The notes: generated by a model from the letters alone, not told the origin. DNA of 64,000 bases from Holdemania sp. Marseille-P2844 (GCF_900120005.1 NZ_LT635452.1:502302-566301), one strand, 5' to 3'. Shown: positions 24,053 through 33,841, counted from the first letter of the stretch. A program made the numbers and translations.

Positions 24053-26101
24053 ATGGCAAAACCAATTCAAATTGATACGTTTAAAGCCTATCAGTATCTG
24101 TCGGAAGCGACGTTATCGCCGGATGGCCGGCGATGCGTTTATGTGCAGAGCCAAAGCAACGCGGAAGGCACCGGGTATGAGCACGATCTGAGGTGCTGGG
24201 ACTTTGATCAGAAACGCAGTATTCCGTTGACGTCAGGTCATAAAGAACGTAATTTCCTGTTTGAAGACGCGGAACATATCCTGTTTCCAGCCGATCGGAC
24301 CGGCGAGGATGAAAAAGCGGCGAAGCAGGGGAAGACGCAGACGACCTATTACCGTCTGGATCTTAACGGTGGGGAAGCGCGGAAGGCGTTTACGCTGCCA
24401 TGGAAGGTCACGGCGTTAAAGCCGGTCGACGAGGAAACGATGGCCGCGCTGGTCTTGAAGGATCTCAACGAGCTGCCGGCAGAGGGGCTGGAAGGCAAGG
24501 CACTCGACAAGGTGCTGGCACAGCGGGAAGAAGAAAAGGATTACGAGGTTTTAGACGAACTGCCGTATTGGTTTAACGGCCGCGGCTTCATCAATAAAAA
24601 AAGAACCTGGGCGGTGCTGGTGAAACCGGGCACAGACGAGGCTCAGATCTTATCGCCGAAATATATGGATGTGCGGCATCTGGAAATCAGCCCGGATCAC
24701 ACAAAGATCGCGATCGCCGGTCCTGAATTCGATTCCGTCAACAGCCAGACCTCAGTCTTGTATTTAATTGACCGGGCCAGCGGCGAGCGGACGACGTTGG
24801 TGCCGTCGGGCAAATGGAGCTTCGGTCATCTCGGCTGGCTTAACGATAACCAGCTGGCCGTGACCGCGACCGACTATCAAACCTGGGGATCCAGCGAGAA
24901 CGCCAAGCTGTATACGATTGATGTTGCCAGCGGTGCGATGACACTGCTCAACGGCGAGGATCTGTCGTGGGGCAGCTCTGTCGGCAGCGATGCCAAGCTG
25001 TATGGCGGCCGCGGCTGGAAGATCGTCAACGGCGAGATCTGGACGTTATTGACGTGGGATAACCATTCCGAACTGACGGTGTTTGATCGTCAGGGGCAGC
25101 GCCGGGCGTTAACGACGGCGGAAGGCTCCGTCGATTTCTTCGACGTGCAGAACGGCCGGATCGTGTTGAGCGCGATGCGCAAAATGCGGCTGCAGGAGCT
25201 GTACGAATTGAAAGACGGCGCAGAAATCCAACTGACGCATGTCAACGACGCCGTGCTCGCGGAGTCCTATGTTGCTCAGCCGGAGAAGATCAGCTTTACC
25301 AACGACGGCGTGCGGATTGACGGCTGGGTGCTGAAACCAATCGATTTTGACCCGGCGAAGACCTATCCGGCGGTGCTGGATATCCACGGCGGACCGAAAG
25401 CGGCGTATGGCGAAGTCTTCATGCATGAGATGCAATATTGGGCTTCTCAGGGCTACTTTGTGTTCTTCTGCAACCCGCGCGGTTCCGACGGCCGCGGCAA
25501 CGCGTTTATGGATCTGCGCGGCAAGTATGGAACAGTCGACTATTCCGATATCATGACGTTTACGGATCTCGTGCTGAAGACCTATCCGATGATTGATGAA
25601 CGACGCGTTGCGGTCACCGGCGGCAGCTACGGCGGATTTATGACCAACTGGATTATCGGCCATACTGATCGTTTCGCGTGTGCTGCCAGCCAGCGCTCCA
25701 TTTCCAACTGGTTCTCCAAATCGCTGACAACCGATATCGGCTATTATCACAACATGAGCCAGATGGATTCGACGCCATGGGAAAATCCGGAAAAAATGTG
25801 GGGCTTCTCACCGTTAAAATACGCGGACAAGGCGATGACGCCAACGTTGTTCATCCATTCCGATCAGGATTACCGCTGCTGGATGGCGGAAGGCTTACAG
25901 ATGTTCCAGGCGCTGAAGCTGCATAATGTCGACGCCCGGATCTGCCTGTTCCATGGCGAAAATCATGAGCTGAGCCGTTCTGGGAAGCCGATTCGCCGGA
26001 TCCGCCGGTTAAAGGAAATCACGCAGTGGTTCGATCAGTACACCGATCATCTCAGCGTGCTGGAGCCGGAAGAAGAAACGGAAAACGAAACAGAATCATA
26101 A
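24053..26101 (+). CDS. S9 family serine peptidase (acylaminoacyl-peptidase/prolyl oligopeptidase type)
   Basis: 682 residues, with an N-terminal beta-propeller (about 1-410) and a C-terminal alpha/beta hydrolase (about 420-670). The nucleophile is Ser525 in GGSYGGFM, the oxyanion region is DIHGGPKAAYG, and the His of the triad is about residue 638 in HGENHELSRSG. It cleaves short peptides in the cytoplasm. No signal peptide. The acidic Glu-rich tail (EPEEETENETE) is not part of the catalytic fold. Confidence 0.95.
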   Translation: MAKPIQIDTFKAYQYLSEATLSPDGRRCVYVQSQSNAEGTGYEHDLRCWDFDQKRSIPLTSGHKERNFLFEDAEHILFPADRTGEDEKAAKQGKTQTTYYRLDLNGGEARKAFTLPWKVTALKPVDEETMAALVLKDLNELPAEGLEGKALDKVLAQREEEKDYEVLDELPYWFNGRGFINKKRTWAVLVKPGTDEAQILSPKYMDVRHLEISPDHTKIAIAGPEFDSVNSQTSVLYLIDRASGERTTLVPSGKWSFGHLGWLNDNQLAVTATDYQTWGSSENAKLYTIDVASGAMTLLNGEDLSWGSSVGSDAKLYGGRGWKIVNGEIWTLLTWDNHSELTVFDRQGQRRALTTAEGSVDFFDVQNGRIVLSAMRKMRLQELYELKDGAEIQLTHVNDAVLAESYVAQPEKISFTNDGVRIDGWVLKPIDFDPAKTYPAVLDIHGGPKAAYGEVFMHEMQYWASQGYFVFFCNPRGSDGRGNAFMDLRGKYGTVDYSDIMTFTDLVLKTYPMIDERRVAVTGGSYGGFMTNWIIGHTDRFACAASQRSISNWFSKSLTTDIGYYHNMSQMDSTPWENPEKMWGFSPLKYADKAMTPTLFIHSDQDYRCWMAEGLQMFQALKLHNVDARICLFHGENHELSRSGKPIRRIRRLKEITQWFDQYTDHLSVLEPEEETENETES

Positions 26102-26115
26102 AACAGAAAGATCAA

Positions 26116-26145
26116 AAACGGACGGCTTATCACAGCCGTCCGTTT
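26116..26145. terminator. Bidirectional terminator between S9 peptidase and GNAT genes
   Basis: A 12-bp perfect stem, AAACGGACGGCT and AGCCGTCCGTTT, with loop TATCAC serves the two convergent genes. Confidence 0.85.
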
Positions 26146-26215
26146 GTTTAGGCTAAATTAAAGGTAAATATGCAGCGAAATCGACAGGGATAAAATACGG
26201 ACGGTCCGTCTGGCT

Positions 26216-26686
26216 TTAACCCCATGTCTTCCGCATCGTCGTGTTGATCAGCACCTGATCACCCCGGCAGACCTGATTGCGGCGCACAGCTTTCCAGCCC
26301 TGTCTGCGGAAAAATGGTTCGGCGGTCAGCGAAATATCACTTTCCAGGAAGACCGCGCCCTGGCTGCGGGCCTGAGCTACGACAGCGTTCAACAAAGCGG
26401 TACCGACGCCCTGCCGCTGAAAGTCGGGGTGGACGTAGAAACAATCCAGCTGAGTCGGACTTTCCAGATTCGCAAAGCCTGCCAGCTGATCTTCACAGAA
26501 TGCGCCGATCGTCCAGGTGGCTAAAAACCGCTCGGCCCAGCCGGGTTTTTCAGCGCTTGCGGTCCACGCGGAGCATTGGCTGGGAGTGTAATCCCAGATG
26601 GCGATTTCCTGGACGCTGCGGAGAAACAAGTCGCGGATCGCCGGTAAATCAGCGCGGGTGACCGGGCGGATTTCCATTACCGCCAT
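26216..26686 (-). CDS. GNAT family N-acetyltransferase
   Basis: 156 residues. The acetyl-CoA binding motif lies in FYVHPDFQRQGVGTALLNAV (about residues 93-112). ATG at 26686 has AGAAGGAG upstream. It overlaps the end of the nnr gene by 10 bp, so the two are cotranscribed. The acceptor is unknown. Confidence 0.9.
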   Translation of the reverse strand: MAVMEIRPVTRADLPAIRDLFLRSVQEIAIWDYTPSQCSAWTASAEKPGWAERFLATWTIGAFCEDQLAGFANLESPTQLDCFYVHPDFQRQGVGTALLNAVVAQARSQGAVFLESDISLTAEPFFRRQGWKAVRRNQVCRGDQVLINTTMRKTWG

Positions 26687-28170
26687 AACTCCTTCTGATG
26701 ATCGAATAAGAAAGCGTCCAGACCAGCCAGGATTTCCTTGTGATGAACGCCGTACAGCGAGGTCTTTTCAATCGCTTTATCCGCGGCTTTGCCATGCAGC
26801 CAGACGCCGCAGCAGGCGGCTTCCATCGGTGTCAATCCGCGTGCAGCGAGGGCGGCGATCATGCCGGTCAACAGATCGCCGCTGCCGGCTTTGGCCAGGC
26901 TTGGGTTGCCGGTCTTGTTGACGCAGCGCAGACCTTTCGGCGAAACGATCAGCGTGTCCGCGCCTTTTAAAACCAGCGTCACCTGATGAGCGAGCGCGTA
27001 TTCCTCGGCGCAGCGGATCCGGTCCGCCTGGATTTCCTCGACGCTGCGTCCGCACAGCGCGCTGAACTCCCCGACATGCGGCGTGAGAATCCAATCGCCG
27101 TGAGGGGTGTTGAGCCACTCTGGATGACGTGCCAGACAGCGCAGTGCGGCGGCGTCCAGAATTACCGGCACGGAACTGCAGTGCAGCACTCTTTCCAATA
27201 ACGTTTCCAGATTTGCCAGATGATCGCAGCCGCTGCCGATCGCCACGGCGTCGGATTGATTAAGCAGAGCGGTCAGATCCGCTTCCGAAAGCGTGTTGGG
27301 ATGATAGACGATGTGCGGACAGGCGGCCTGCAGGATCGGATAAACGGCGGGATCGACAAGCGCGTGAAGCATGCCGCAGCCCATCGTCTGGGCCGCTTCC
27401 AGATTGAACTGAGCTGCGCCGGCCATCCAGGGACTGCCGGCGATCACGGTTAACCGGCCTGTCGTGTTTTTATAATCGTTGTCATGCAGCCGCGGCAGCA
27501 GGCGCGTGACCTGCAGCGCATCCATCTGGATCCAGCGCGATGCCTCCGGCTCCGCAAACCCCAGTCCGATCGGAATCAGCCGGTCCAGCTTCTGATGTTC
27601 CCGGCTGAATAAGTGAACCGGCTTCAACGCCCCTAACGCCAGCGTCAGCTCGCTGTGCAGGGCGTCGGGATCCCCAAGACTGTGATCTGCTTCCAGGCCG
27701 CTGTTGAGGTCGATGCTGACAACGGACAGGCGCTGCTGGTTGATCCAGCGGAAAGCGCTGCGCAAAAAATCCGGCAGCGGGGCATGAAAATTAAATCCGA
27801 ACACGCAGTCGACAATCACGTCGTAGCGCTGCGCCATCGTCTGAAACTGGGTTTCGCTTAATTCCTCATAACCATAGATCAGGCAGGAATCCGGCAGCTT
27901 CTGCCGGGCTTCAATCGCCGCCGGGGTACGGATGTCGTCCAGCATCAGAATGATCGCCACCTGCCGGTTGGCCGCCAGGCAATGCCGTGCGATCACAAAC
28001 CCGTCGCCGCCGTTGTTGCCGCTTCCGCACAGGATCAGAAACGAGTCGTTTTCCGGATATTCGTGCAGCAGCGTATCGGCGCAGCGTTTGCCCGCCAGCT
28101 CCATCAGCTGTGTTTCAGTTTTGCCGCTGGCTGCTTCCGCAGCGGCGATTTGATTCTTCTCGAGGATCAC
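26677..28170 (-). CDS. nnr: Bifunctional NAD(P)H-hydrate epimerase / ADP-dependent NAD(P)H-hydrate dehydratase
   Basis: 497 residues from the GTG at 28170, 8 bases after GGAGG; the GTG at 28179 overlaps that ribosome site and is rejected. The N-terminal YjeF_N epimerase domain (about 1-205, with CGSGNNGGDGFVIAR) and the C-terminal ribokinase-like dehydratase (about 215-490, with TPHVGEFSALCG and KAGSGDLLTGMIAAL) are both intact. It repairs damaged, hydrated NADH and NADPH. Confidence 0.94.
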   Translation of the reverse strand: MILEKNQIAAAEAASGKTETQLMELAGKRCADTLLHEYPENDSFLILCGSGNNGGDGFVIARHCLAANRQVAIILMLDDIRTPAAIEARQKLPDSCLIYGYEELSETQFQTMAQRYDVIVDCVFGFNFHAPLPDFLRSAFRWINQQRLSVVSIDLNSGLEADHSLGDPDALHSELTLALGALKPVHLFSREHQKLDRLIPIGLGFAEPEASRWIQMDALQVTRLLPRLHDNDYKNTTGRLTVIAGSPWMAGAAQFNLEAAQTMGCGMLHALVDPAVYPILQAACPHIVYHPNTLSEADLTALLNQSDAVAIGSGCDHLANLETLLERVLHCSSVPVILDAAALRCLARHPEWLNTPHGDWILTPHVGEFSALCGRSVEEIQADRIRCAEEYALAHQVTLVLKGADTLIVSPKGLRCVNKTGNPSLAKAGSGDLLTGMIAALAARGLTPMEAACCGVWLHGKAADKAIEKTSLYGVHHKEILAGLDAFLFDHQKELWR

Positions 28171-28203
28171 AGGGATCACCTCCTGGCACTATTCTAACAT
28201 AAA

Positions 28204-28233
28204 TTGTTCCGACGCCGAAAAGAATGGTATAAT
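28204..28233 (+). promoter_or_regulatory. Promoter of the M20 peptidase gene
   Basis: TTGTTC (28204-28209), an 18-bp spacer and a consensus TATAAT (28228-28233), about 27 bp before the TTG start codon. Confidence 0.65.
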
Positions 28234-28259
28234 GAAACCTGAAAAAAGGGGGTATTTCT

Positions 28260-29393
28260 TTGATTTGGAATGAAGCTTTTGAACAGTATGTCAGCGATCA
28301 TCAGGATGAGGTTGTGGAACTGATCCGCACGCTGGTGGCGATCCCGGCCTTCAGTAATCATGAACAGGCCCGCGCTGAGTTCTGCGCGAAGTGGTTTCGC
28401 GATGTCGGCGCGGAAGATGTGAAAATCGACGAGGCAAGCAATGTCATCGTTACACTCGGCGACGTTCAGGCCGGCAAGGCCGTCGCGTTTATGGCGCACC
28501 TGGACACGGTGTTCCCGGATGAAACCGGCTTTGAGCTGGTGGAGGAAGACGGCTGGCTGAAAGCGCCGGGGGTCGGGGACGACACGGCGAACGTCGCGCT
28601 TTTGATGGTCATCACCCGGTATCTGCTCGAGCAGAAGTGTCCGCCGAAGCAAGGCGTTTTGATCGTGCTGAACGCCGGTGAGGAAGGTCTGGGCAACCTT
28701 AAGGGCTGCCGCCGGCTGATGCAGGATTACGCGGATAAGCTGAGCGAGGTTTACTCGTTTGACGGCTCCTATAAAGGCTATGTCAACAAGGCGGTCGGTT
28801 CCGTCCGCTACCGCGTCGAAGTGAAGACGGAGGGCGGCCATTCCTACGGCGCTTTCGGCAACCGCAACGCGATCCGCGTGCTGGCTTCCCTGATCGACGC
28901 GCTGTACTCTGTCAAAGTGCCGCAGGGCGGCAAGACCACCTATAATGTCGGCACGATTGAAGGCGGCACTTCCGTCAACACGATCGCCCAGCAGGCTTCG
29001 ATGTTGTTTGAATTCCGCTCCGATGTGCGTGAGCACCTGGATCAGCTGCGCGGCATGTTCGACAGCCTGATCGACGCTTACCGGAAGATGGGCGTGGAGG
29101 TCAATGTCGAGATTTTAGGCGAACGGCCGTGCATGGGCGAAATCGACCAGGAGAAACAGCGCGCGATTGAGAAAAAGGTCGAGGATTTGATCGAACGGCG
29201 GATCGGCGTGCGGCCGGAGGGGCACTCTGGATCGACCGACTGCAACATTCCGTTCTCGCTGGGCATTAACTCGTTATGCTTCGGCGGCTATCTGGGCGAG
29301 GGCGCGCATACCCGCGAAGAAAAAATCGAAAAGGCGTCGCTGCTTCCGGGGCTGGGCGTCATGATGGAATTTGTTTTAGATTATTTTCTTTGA
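28260..29393 (+). CDS. M20 family metallopeptidase
   Basis: 377 residues. Zinc ligands of the M20 family are visible: His in FMAHLDTVF (about residues 77-85), Asp in GVGDDTANVAL, the catalytic and ligand Glu pair in NAGEEGLGN, and a late His in GEGAHTREE. Family members are di/tripeptidases or deacylases such as PepT. The start is a TTG, supported by AAAGGGGGT 7 bases upstream and by lack of any better ATG. Confidence 0.92.
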   Translation: MIWNEAFEQYVSDHQDEVVELIRTLVAIPAFSNHEQARAEFCAKWFRDVGAEDVKIDEASNVIVTLGDVQAGKAVAFMAHLDTVFPDETGFELVEEDGWLKAPGVGDDTANVALLMVITRYLLEQKCPPKQGVLIVLNAGEEGLGNLKGCRRLMQDYADKLSEVYSFDGSYKGYVNKAVGSVRYRVEVKTEGGHSYGAFGNRNAIRVLASLIDALYSVKVPQGGKTTYNVGTIEGGTSVNTIAQQASMLFEFRSDVREHLDQLRGMFDSLIDAYRKMGVEVNVEILGERPCMGEIDQEKQRAIEKKVEDLIERRIGVRPEGHSGSTDCNIPFSLGINSLCFGGYLGEGAHTREEKIEKASLLPGLGVMMEFVLDYFL

Positions 29394-29432
29394 TTTGAAT
29401 TCTGAAAAAACGGCTTGATTCCGCGATTCGAC

Positions 29433-29461
29433 TTTATTTCATTGATGTTCAATGCTATAAT
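29433..29461 (+). promoter_or_regulatory. Extended -10 promoter
   Basis: TGCTATAAT (29453-29461) is an extended -10 box; the -35 position holds only TTTATT-like bases. It drives the small gene at 29488. Confidence 0.6.
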
Positions 29462-29487
29462 AAAATCGATTAGGGGGTACCTTTCTA

Positions 29488-29784
29488 ATGGAAAAGAAAA
29501 CAGTACAAGATTATATCGACATTATCAATCAGAAAAAATGGGATGCCCATAACATCCAGTGGCTGTATATTGATATCAACGCCAAAGAGCTGATGACGGA
29601 AGTGGAGCCGAAGGTGAACAATCTGACGGCCTGCTGCAAAGCGATGATCGAAATCATGCTGGAAGGCGACCGGTTTATGGAATTGCCGAAAGTCAAAACC
29701 AAGATTGGCGGCGCGCTGACCGTGCGGTATTATTGCGACAACTTGAGTCCGGAACGCCGGAAGTATTCAGAAGTCAATCAGTAA
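29488..29784 (+). CDS. Conserved-looking hypothetical protein
   Basis: 98 residues, soluble, with two Cys next to each other (TACCKA, about 47-52). Good promoter, RBS (AGGGGGTA) and own terminator show it is a real monocistronic gene. I recognise no domain. Confidence 0.75.
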   Translation: MEKKTVQDYIDIINQKKWDAHNIQWLYIDINAKELMTEVEPKVNNLTACCKAMIEIMLEGDRFMELPKVKTKIGGALTVRYYCDNLSPERRKYSEVNQ

Positions 29785-29791
29785 TGAAAAG

Positions 29792-29818
29792 GGCCGCGCT
29801 TTCGCCGCGGTCTTTTTT
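29792..29818 (+). terminator. Terminator after the 98-residue hypothetical gene
   Basis: GGCCGCG...CGCGGTC stem followed by TTTTTT. Confidence 0.8.
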
Positions 29819-29847
29819 GTCAAAAAAATAGAAAAGAGGAGAGTCGT

Positions 29848-30489
29848 ATGGATAAGTATCGTAAGCGCAGAGCAGTGGCCGTCGCCCATGAAATGGTCGA
29901 TCTGTTAGCGGAAAAGGGGTATATCACCTATTATGCCGAAAATGTGGAGGAAGCCCGCGACAAAGTGCTCGAGCTGATCCCCAAGGGCGCCAGCGTCGGC
30001 GTCGGCGGATCGGAAACGCTCAAAGCGATGGATATGATCAATATCCTGCGCAACGGCGATTATCACTTTTTTGACCGTTACCAGGAGGGGCTGCCGTTTT
30101 CCGAGGTTGAGGAAATCTACCGTCAGGCTCTGTTAGCGGATGTCTTTCTGACCAGCAGCAACGCGATCACGCGGCAGGGGCAGCTGGTCAATATTGATTC
30201 GTCCGGTAATCGTGTCGCGGCGATCAGCTACGGACCGCGCAAGGTCATCGTGGTCGCCGGAGTGAACAAGGTTGTCGATACGCTGGATGACGCGATGAAG
30301 CGGCTGCGTCAGATCGCGCCGCTCAATGCGATGCGCGTACATCACAAAGCGCCGTGCGTTGAAACGGGAAAGTGCATGGATTGCCAGATCCAGCAGTCGG
30401 TCTGCAATTCGGTCGGCATCATCAACCATGGCCGGAAGACGCCGGGACGTTTCACGATCATCATGATCGCCGATGAAATCGGGTTCTGA
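29848..30489 (+). CDS. LUD domain protein (LutC/YkgG-like)
   Basis: 213 residues covering one LUD (DUF162) domain. Family motifs GASVGVGGSETLK (about 48-60), FLTSSNAITRQGQLVNID (about 100-117) and VVAGVNKVV are present, plus a Cys set (CVETGKCMDCQIQQSVC, about 169-185) that could bind metal or an iron-sulfur cluster. Relatives take part in lactate oxidation with LutA and LutB, but neither is near, so the role here is unknown. RBS AGAGGAGAG. Confidence 0.88.
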   Translation: MDKYRKRRAVAVAHEMVDLLAEKGYITYYAENVEEARDKVLELIPKGASVGVGGSETLKAMDMINILRNGDYHFFDRYQEGLPFSEVEEIYRQALLADVFLTSSNAITRQGQLVNIDSSGNRVAAISYGPRKVIVVAGVNKVVDTLDDAMKRLRQIAPLNAMRVHHKAPCVETGKCMDCQIQQSVCNSVGIINHGRKTPGRFTIIMIADEIGF

Positions 30490-30534
30490 TTCATTTAAAA
30501 TGGATGGGACACGATAAAAAAAAGCATAAAAAAG

Positions 30535-30576
30535 ACATGCGGACGATCCCGAAAAGGGAAGCCGCATGTTTTTTTG
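30535..30576. terminator. Terminator between LUD and histidine phosphatase genes
   Basis: ACATGCGG...CCGCATGT with an inner TCCC-gaaaa-GGGA stem, then T7 on the plus strand. It serves the convergent genes. Confidence 0.85.
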
Positions 30577-30589
30577 TTGATTCAAGAGT

Positions 30590-31195
30590 TCAGCACAGAT
30601 AAGACAGATCGCCGAGCCGGCGCACGATCCGCTTGCCCCCGCGCAGCCAAAGTTCCAAAACGCCGCCGGCTGATCCGGCCAGCTGAATCGAATTCAGTGC
30701 TTCCGCTTCCAGACCCAGCCACAGGGCATGGAGGATGCCCAGCGTATCGCCGTGCGAAACAAGAAGCAGGATTTCCTCCTCCTTTGCCAGCAGCTCTTCC
30801 AGCAAGGGCTTGAGCTGGACGTATTGTTCACGGCGGGTCTGGGCGGACGGGAACAGCCGGTCGTCGATCGTGATTTCCGGCTGAAGCAAATTTTCTTTCA
30901 GCCAGGCCACAGAATGGCCGACAGCTTCGCCCAGGTTCCGCTCCCGTAGCCGGATTTCTTTTTCCGGTATGACATTCAGTGCCTGGCCGACGATCTGCGC
31001 CGTGTGCCAGGCGCGCTTGAGATCCGAGGAAAGAAGCCGGACCGGCTTGTCCTTCAGTTCTTCTTTCAAACGGAAGGCGATGCGTTCGGCCTGTGCGATG
31101 CCCAGTTCGGTTAAATCCCAATCCGTCCACGAGCCGACCCGGCCGTTGAGATGGTGCTCGGATTGCGGATGCTGCAGCGTATAAATGATTTTCAT
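30590..31195 (-). CDS. Histidine phosphatase family protein (phosphoglycerate mutase-like)
   Basis: 201 residues from the ATG at 31195, with GAGGT upstream; the frame is open further but the upstream part overlaps the VTT promoter and looks noncoding. The catalytic His is in LQHPQSEHH near the N-terminus, so the usual RHG motif reads QHP, a variant seen in a subgroup of the family. SSDLKRAWHTAQIV and VSHGDTLGIL (second catalytic His) are typical. Substrate unknown. Confidence 0.85.
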   Translation of the reverse strand: MKIIYTLQHPQSEHHLNGRVGSWTDWDLTELGIAQAERIAFRLKEELKDKPVRLLSSDLKRAWHTAQIVGQALNVIPEKEIRLRERNLGEAVGHSVAWLKENLLQPEITIDDRLFPSAQTRREQYVQLKPLLEELLAKEEEILLLVSHGDTLGILHALWLGLEAEALNSIQLAGSAGGVLELWLRGGKRIVRRLGDLSYLC

Positions 31196-31415
31196 ACAAG
31201 ACCTCGCTTTCCCTGCTTTTTGAGATGTCAGGAAATCCATTATAGCCAGACCTGGCGGAAAACGCCAGCGGAGGAGGAGAAATCGCTGATAAAAACGTAA
31301 TTTTTTGACCTTCATCGCTTCTTCAGCAAGGCTTAAGAATTTCTTTTGAATTTCCAGAAGGGGATCTTCATGTTTAACGGGTAGAATAAAACCAGTAATC
31401 AGGAGGACCCTCAAG

Positions 31416-32174
31416 ATGGAACAGAAAACAAAGTGGCAGAAACGTGTGCGTTGGTTCTCAATCGGCGCGATCCTTACCTTTACCCTCGTCATGACGGCGG
31501 TGTTGTTCGTTTTATTTCAAAGCGTGGCTTCGGATCCGGCGCAGTTTAAAGTCTGGCTGGAACAGTTCGGCTGGCTGGGCCGGGCGGTGCTAGCAGGCAT
31601 GATGGCGCTGCAGGTGTTAGTTGCGTTATTGCCGGGAGAAATCATTGAAACCGGCGCGGGCGTCGCTTACGGCCCGATCGAAGGCTTGATCCTGTGCCTG
31701 ATCGGCGCGGCGGTCGGCACGGCGCTGATCTTCTGGCTCGTGCGCCGCTACGGCTCCAGCTTAGTCGAATGCCTGGTGCCGAAGGAAAAGCTCGATAAGC
31801 TTTCGTTTATGAAGGATGAACAGAAGCTGGACAAATTGATCTTCCTGATCTTCTTAATTCCCGGCACACCCAAGGATATCATCACCTATTTTGCCGGGTT
31901 AACGCCGGTCAAGTTCACGCACTTCCTGGTCATTACGACCGTCGCGCGGATTCCGTCGGTCATCACCTCGACGCTTGCCGGGGACAAGCTGATCCAGCAG
32001 GATTTCGCATCGGCCTTCTGGATTTATGCGATTACGATCGCCTTCAGCGGCGCAGGGCTGCTGCTCTACCGCACGGTGATGAAAAAACGCCAGCAGAAAG
32101 CGCTGGAGCATCAACGAAACGAACAGGCGAAAACCAAGAAAGGGAAGACGGCCTTTGTGCCGTCCGAGGGATAA
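31416..32174 (+). CDS. VTT/TVP38-TMEM64 family membrane protein (DedA-like)
   Basis: 252 residues with about six hydrophobic segments and the VTT signature LLPGEIIETGAGVAYGP (about 72-88) and IPGTPKDIITYFAGL (about 148-162). Related proteins act in lipid or membrane transport. The Lys-rich tail is cytoplasmic. It lies 3 bp before the glycosyltransferase, so they are an operon. RBS CAGGAGGAC. Confidence 0.92.
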   Translation: MEQKTKWQKRVRWFSIGAILTFTLVMTAVLFVLFQSVASDPAQFKVWLEQFGWLGRAVLAGMMALQVLVALLPGEIIETGAGVAYGPIEGLILCLIGAAVGTALIFWLVRRYGSSLVECLVPKEKLDKLSFMKDEQKLDKLIFLIFLIPGTPKDIITYFAGLTPVKFTHFLVITTVARIPSVITSTLAGDKLIQQDFASAFWIYAITIAFSGAGLLLYRTVMKKRQQKALEHQRNEQAKTKKGKTAFVPSEG

Positions 32175-32177
32175 ATC

Positions 32178-33056
32178 ATGAAAGTCAGCGTCTTAATCCC
32201 CGCTTATAACAGCGAGAAAGAAATCTATACCTGCATCCGTTCCCTGTTGGAACAAACCTATCACGACTTTGAAGTGATCGCCGTCGACGACGGCTCCACG
32301 GACCGCACCGGATCGCGGCTGGACTTCTACGCGAAGATCCATCCCGAGCTGATCACGGTCATCCATCAGGAAAACCGCGGCGTCTCAGCGGCCCGCAACG
32401 CGGCGCTAAAGGCCGCGAAGGGCGAATTCATTTTGTTTCTGGACAGCGACGACTGGATGAAGCGGCGCACACTGGAAACGCTGGTCGCGGCACAGGCCCG
32501 GTATCAGGCCGACGTCGTGATCTGCGGCAACGTTTATGAAGGCCGGATCACAACCCGCCGCCATGTCCGCCGTGTTCAGGTTCCGCACAAGCGGACGCTG
32601 ATGAAAATGTTGATGAAGGACCGCCAGGTGCGCAACTACGCCTGGGGCAAGCTGATCCGGCGGTCGCTGTTCGACGGTCTGCAGTTCTGGGAAGGCCGGG
32701 TGTTTGAGGACGTCCAGCTGATTCCCCAGATACTGCTGAGAGCGGAGAAGACCGTGATCGTTCCGGATACCCTGGTTCATTACAATACCCATCGGCCCAA
32801 CAGTCTGACCTATTCACTGCGCCCGGATATTCTTAAGGATATGCTGGAAGCGTTCCAGGATCAGGCCCGCTGCATTGTCGCCTATGATCCGTCGCTGACG
32901 CGTCAGGCCCGGGTCATGCTGGCCAGGGTGCGGTTAGTGATCGGGGGCGCGCTGGCGCTGCACGGCCGCTTTGATGATCCGCTTCTGGATCAGATTCTGC
33001 CGTTTTCCGAACCCTCGCCCAGCACAGAATTCCTCGTTCACCGCAATCTTTACTAA
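32178..33056 (+). CDS. Family 2 glycosyltransferase
   Basis: 292 residues with a GT-A fold: VSVLIPAYNSE (about 3-13), VDDGSTDRTG (nucleotide site), and the metal-binding LFLDSDDW (about 90-97). It probably adds a sugar to a cell-surface molecule. No membrane segment. Coupled to the VTT protein upstream. Confidence 0.93.
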   Translation: MKVSVLIPAYNSEKEIYTCIRSLLEQTYHDFEVIAVDDGSTDRTGSRLDFYAKIHPELITVIHQENRGVSAARNAALKAAKGEFILFLDSDDWMKRRTLETLVAAQARYQADVVICGNVYEGRITTRRHVRRVQVPHKRTLMKMLMKDRQVRNYAWGKLIRRSLFDGLQFWEGRVFEDVQLIPQILLRAEKTVIVPDTLVHYNTHRPNSLTYSLRPDILKDMLEAFQDQARCIVAYDPSLTRQARVMLARVRLVIGGALALHGRFDDPLLDQILPFSEPSPSTEFLVHRNLY

Positions 33057-33132
33057 TTCTTAAGCTTTTTATCCATTGCAACTTCATGAGTTTATTCTAT
33101 ACTAAAGGAAGAATCAGTGAGGGGAGCAAACC

Positions 33133-33837
33133 ATGCAAAACTATCAAATTCTCGTCTGCGAAGACGAAGTCGAGATCGGCAACGCGATCGAAATCTATTT
33201 AAAGAACCAGGGGTACGGCGTTCATCGCGCCTATAACGGGAAGGAAGGGCTGGAGGTTCTGGCCCGTCAGACGATTCATCTGGCGATTGTCGATCTGATG
33301 ATGCCGGTGATGGACGGACTGACGATGATCATGACGCTGCGGCAGAGCTATGATTTTCCCGTGATCGTGCTGTCGGCGAAGTCCGAGGACATGGATAAAA
33401 TCACCGGCCTGGACATGGGCGCGGACGATTATATCACTAAACCGTTTACGCCGATGGAGCTGTTGGCGCGGGTGAATTCCCAGCTGCGCCGCTATGCCAA
33501 ATTCTTAAGCCTGAAAGAACATCAGAGCGAGGATGAACAGGTCTATACGGTCGGCGGCCTGGAGTTGAACAACGATACCAAGGAAGTGTCGCTCGACGGC
33601 AATCCGGTGCGCCTGACGCCGATTGAGTTCCGGATTCTGCAGCTGTTGATGAAAAATCCGGGACGCGTCTACAGCGCTGAAGAAATCTACGAACGAGTGT
33701 GGAACGAGGAAGCGATCGCGACCGATACGGTCATGGTGCACATCCGCAACATCCGTGAAAAAATTGAGATCGATCCCCGCAATCCGCGGTATTTGAAGGT
33801 GGTGTGGGGCGTCGGCTACAAAATAGAGAAGGGATAA
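33133..33837 (+). CDS. OmpR/VanR-type response regulator
   Basis: 234 residues: receiver domain (about 5-118, phospho-acceptor Asp54 in IVDLMMPVMDG, conserved Lys in ITKPF) and a C-terminal winged helix (about 135-232). RBS GAGGGGAG. It pairs with the histidine kinase that starts 4 bp downstream. Confidence 0.96.
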   Translation: MQNYQILVCEDEVEIGNAIEIYLKNQGYGVHRAYNGKEGLEVLARQTIHLAIVDLMMPVMDGLTMIMTLRQSYDFPVIVLSAKSEDMDKITGLDMGADDYITKPFTPMELLARVNSQLRRYAKFLSLKEHQSEDEQVYTVGGLELNNDTKEVSLDGNPVRLTPIEFRILQLLMKNPGRVYSAEEIYERVWNEEAIATDTVMVHIRNIREKIEIDPRNPRYLKVVWGVGYKIEKG

Positions 33838-33841
33838 AGGA

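Noticed and set aside
31196..31492. Upstream extension of the histidine phosphatase to 300 residues
   Set aside because: The added part overlaps the divergent VTT gene and its promoter and shows no homology; the ATG at 31195 starts the known fold.
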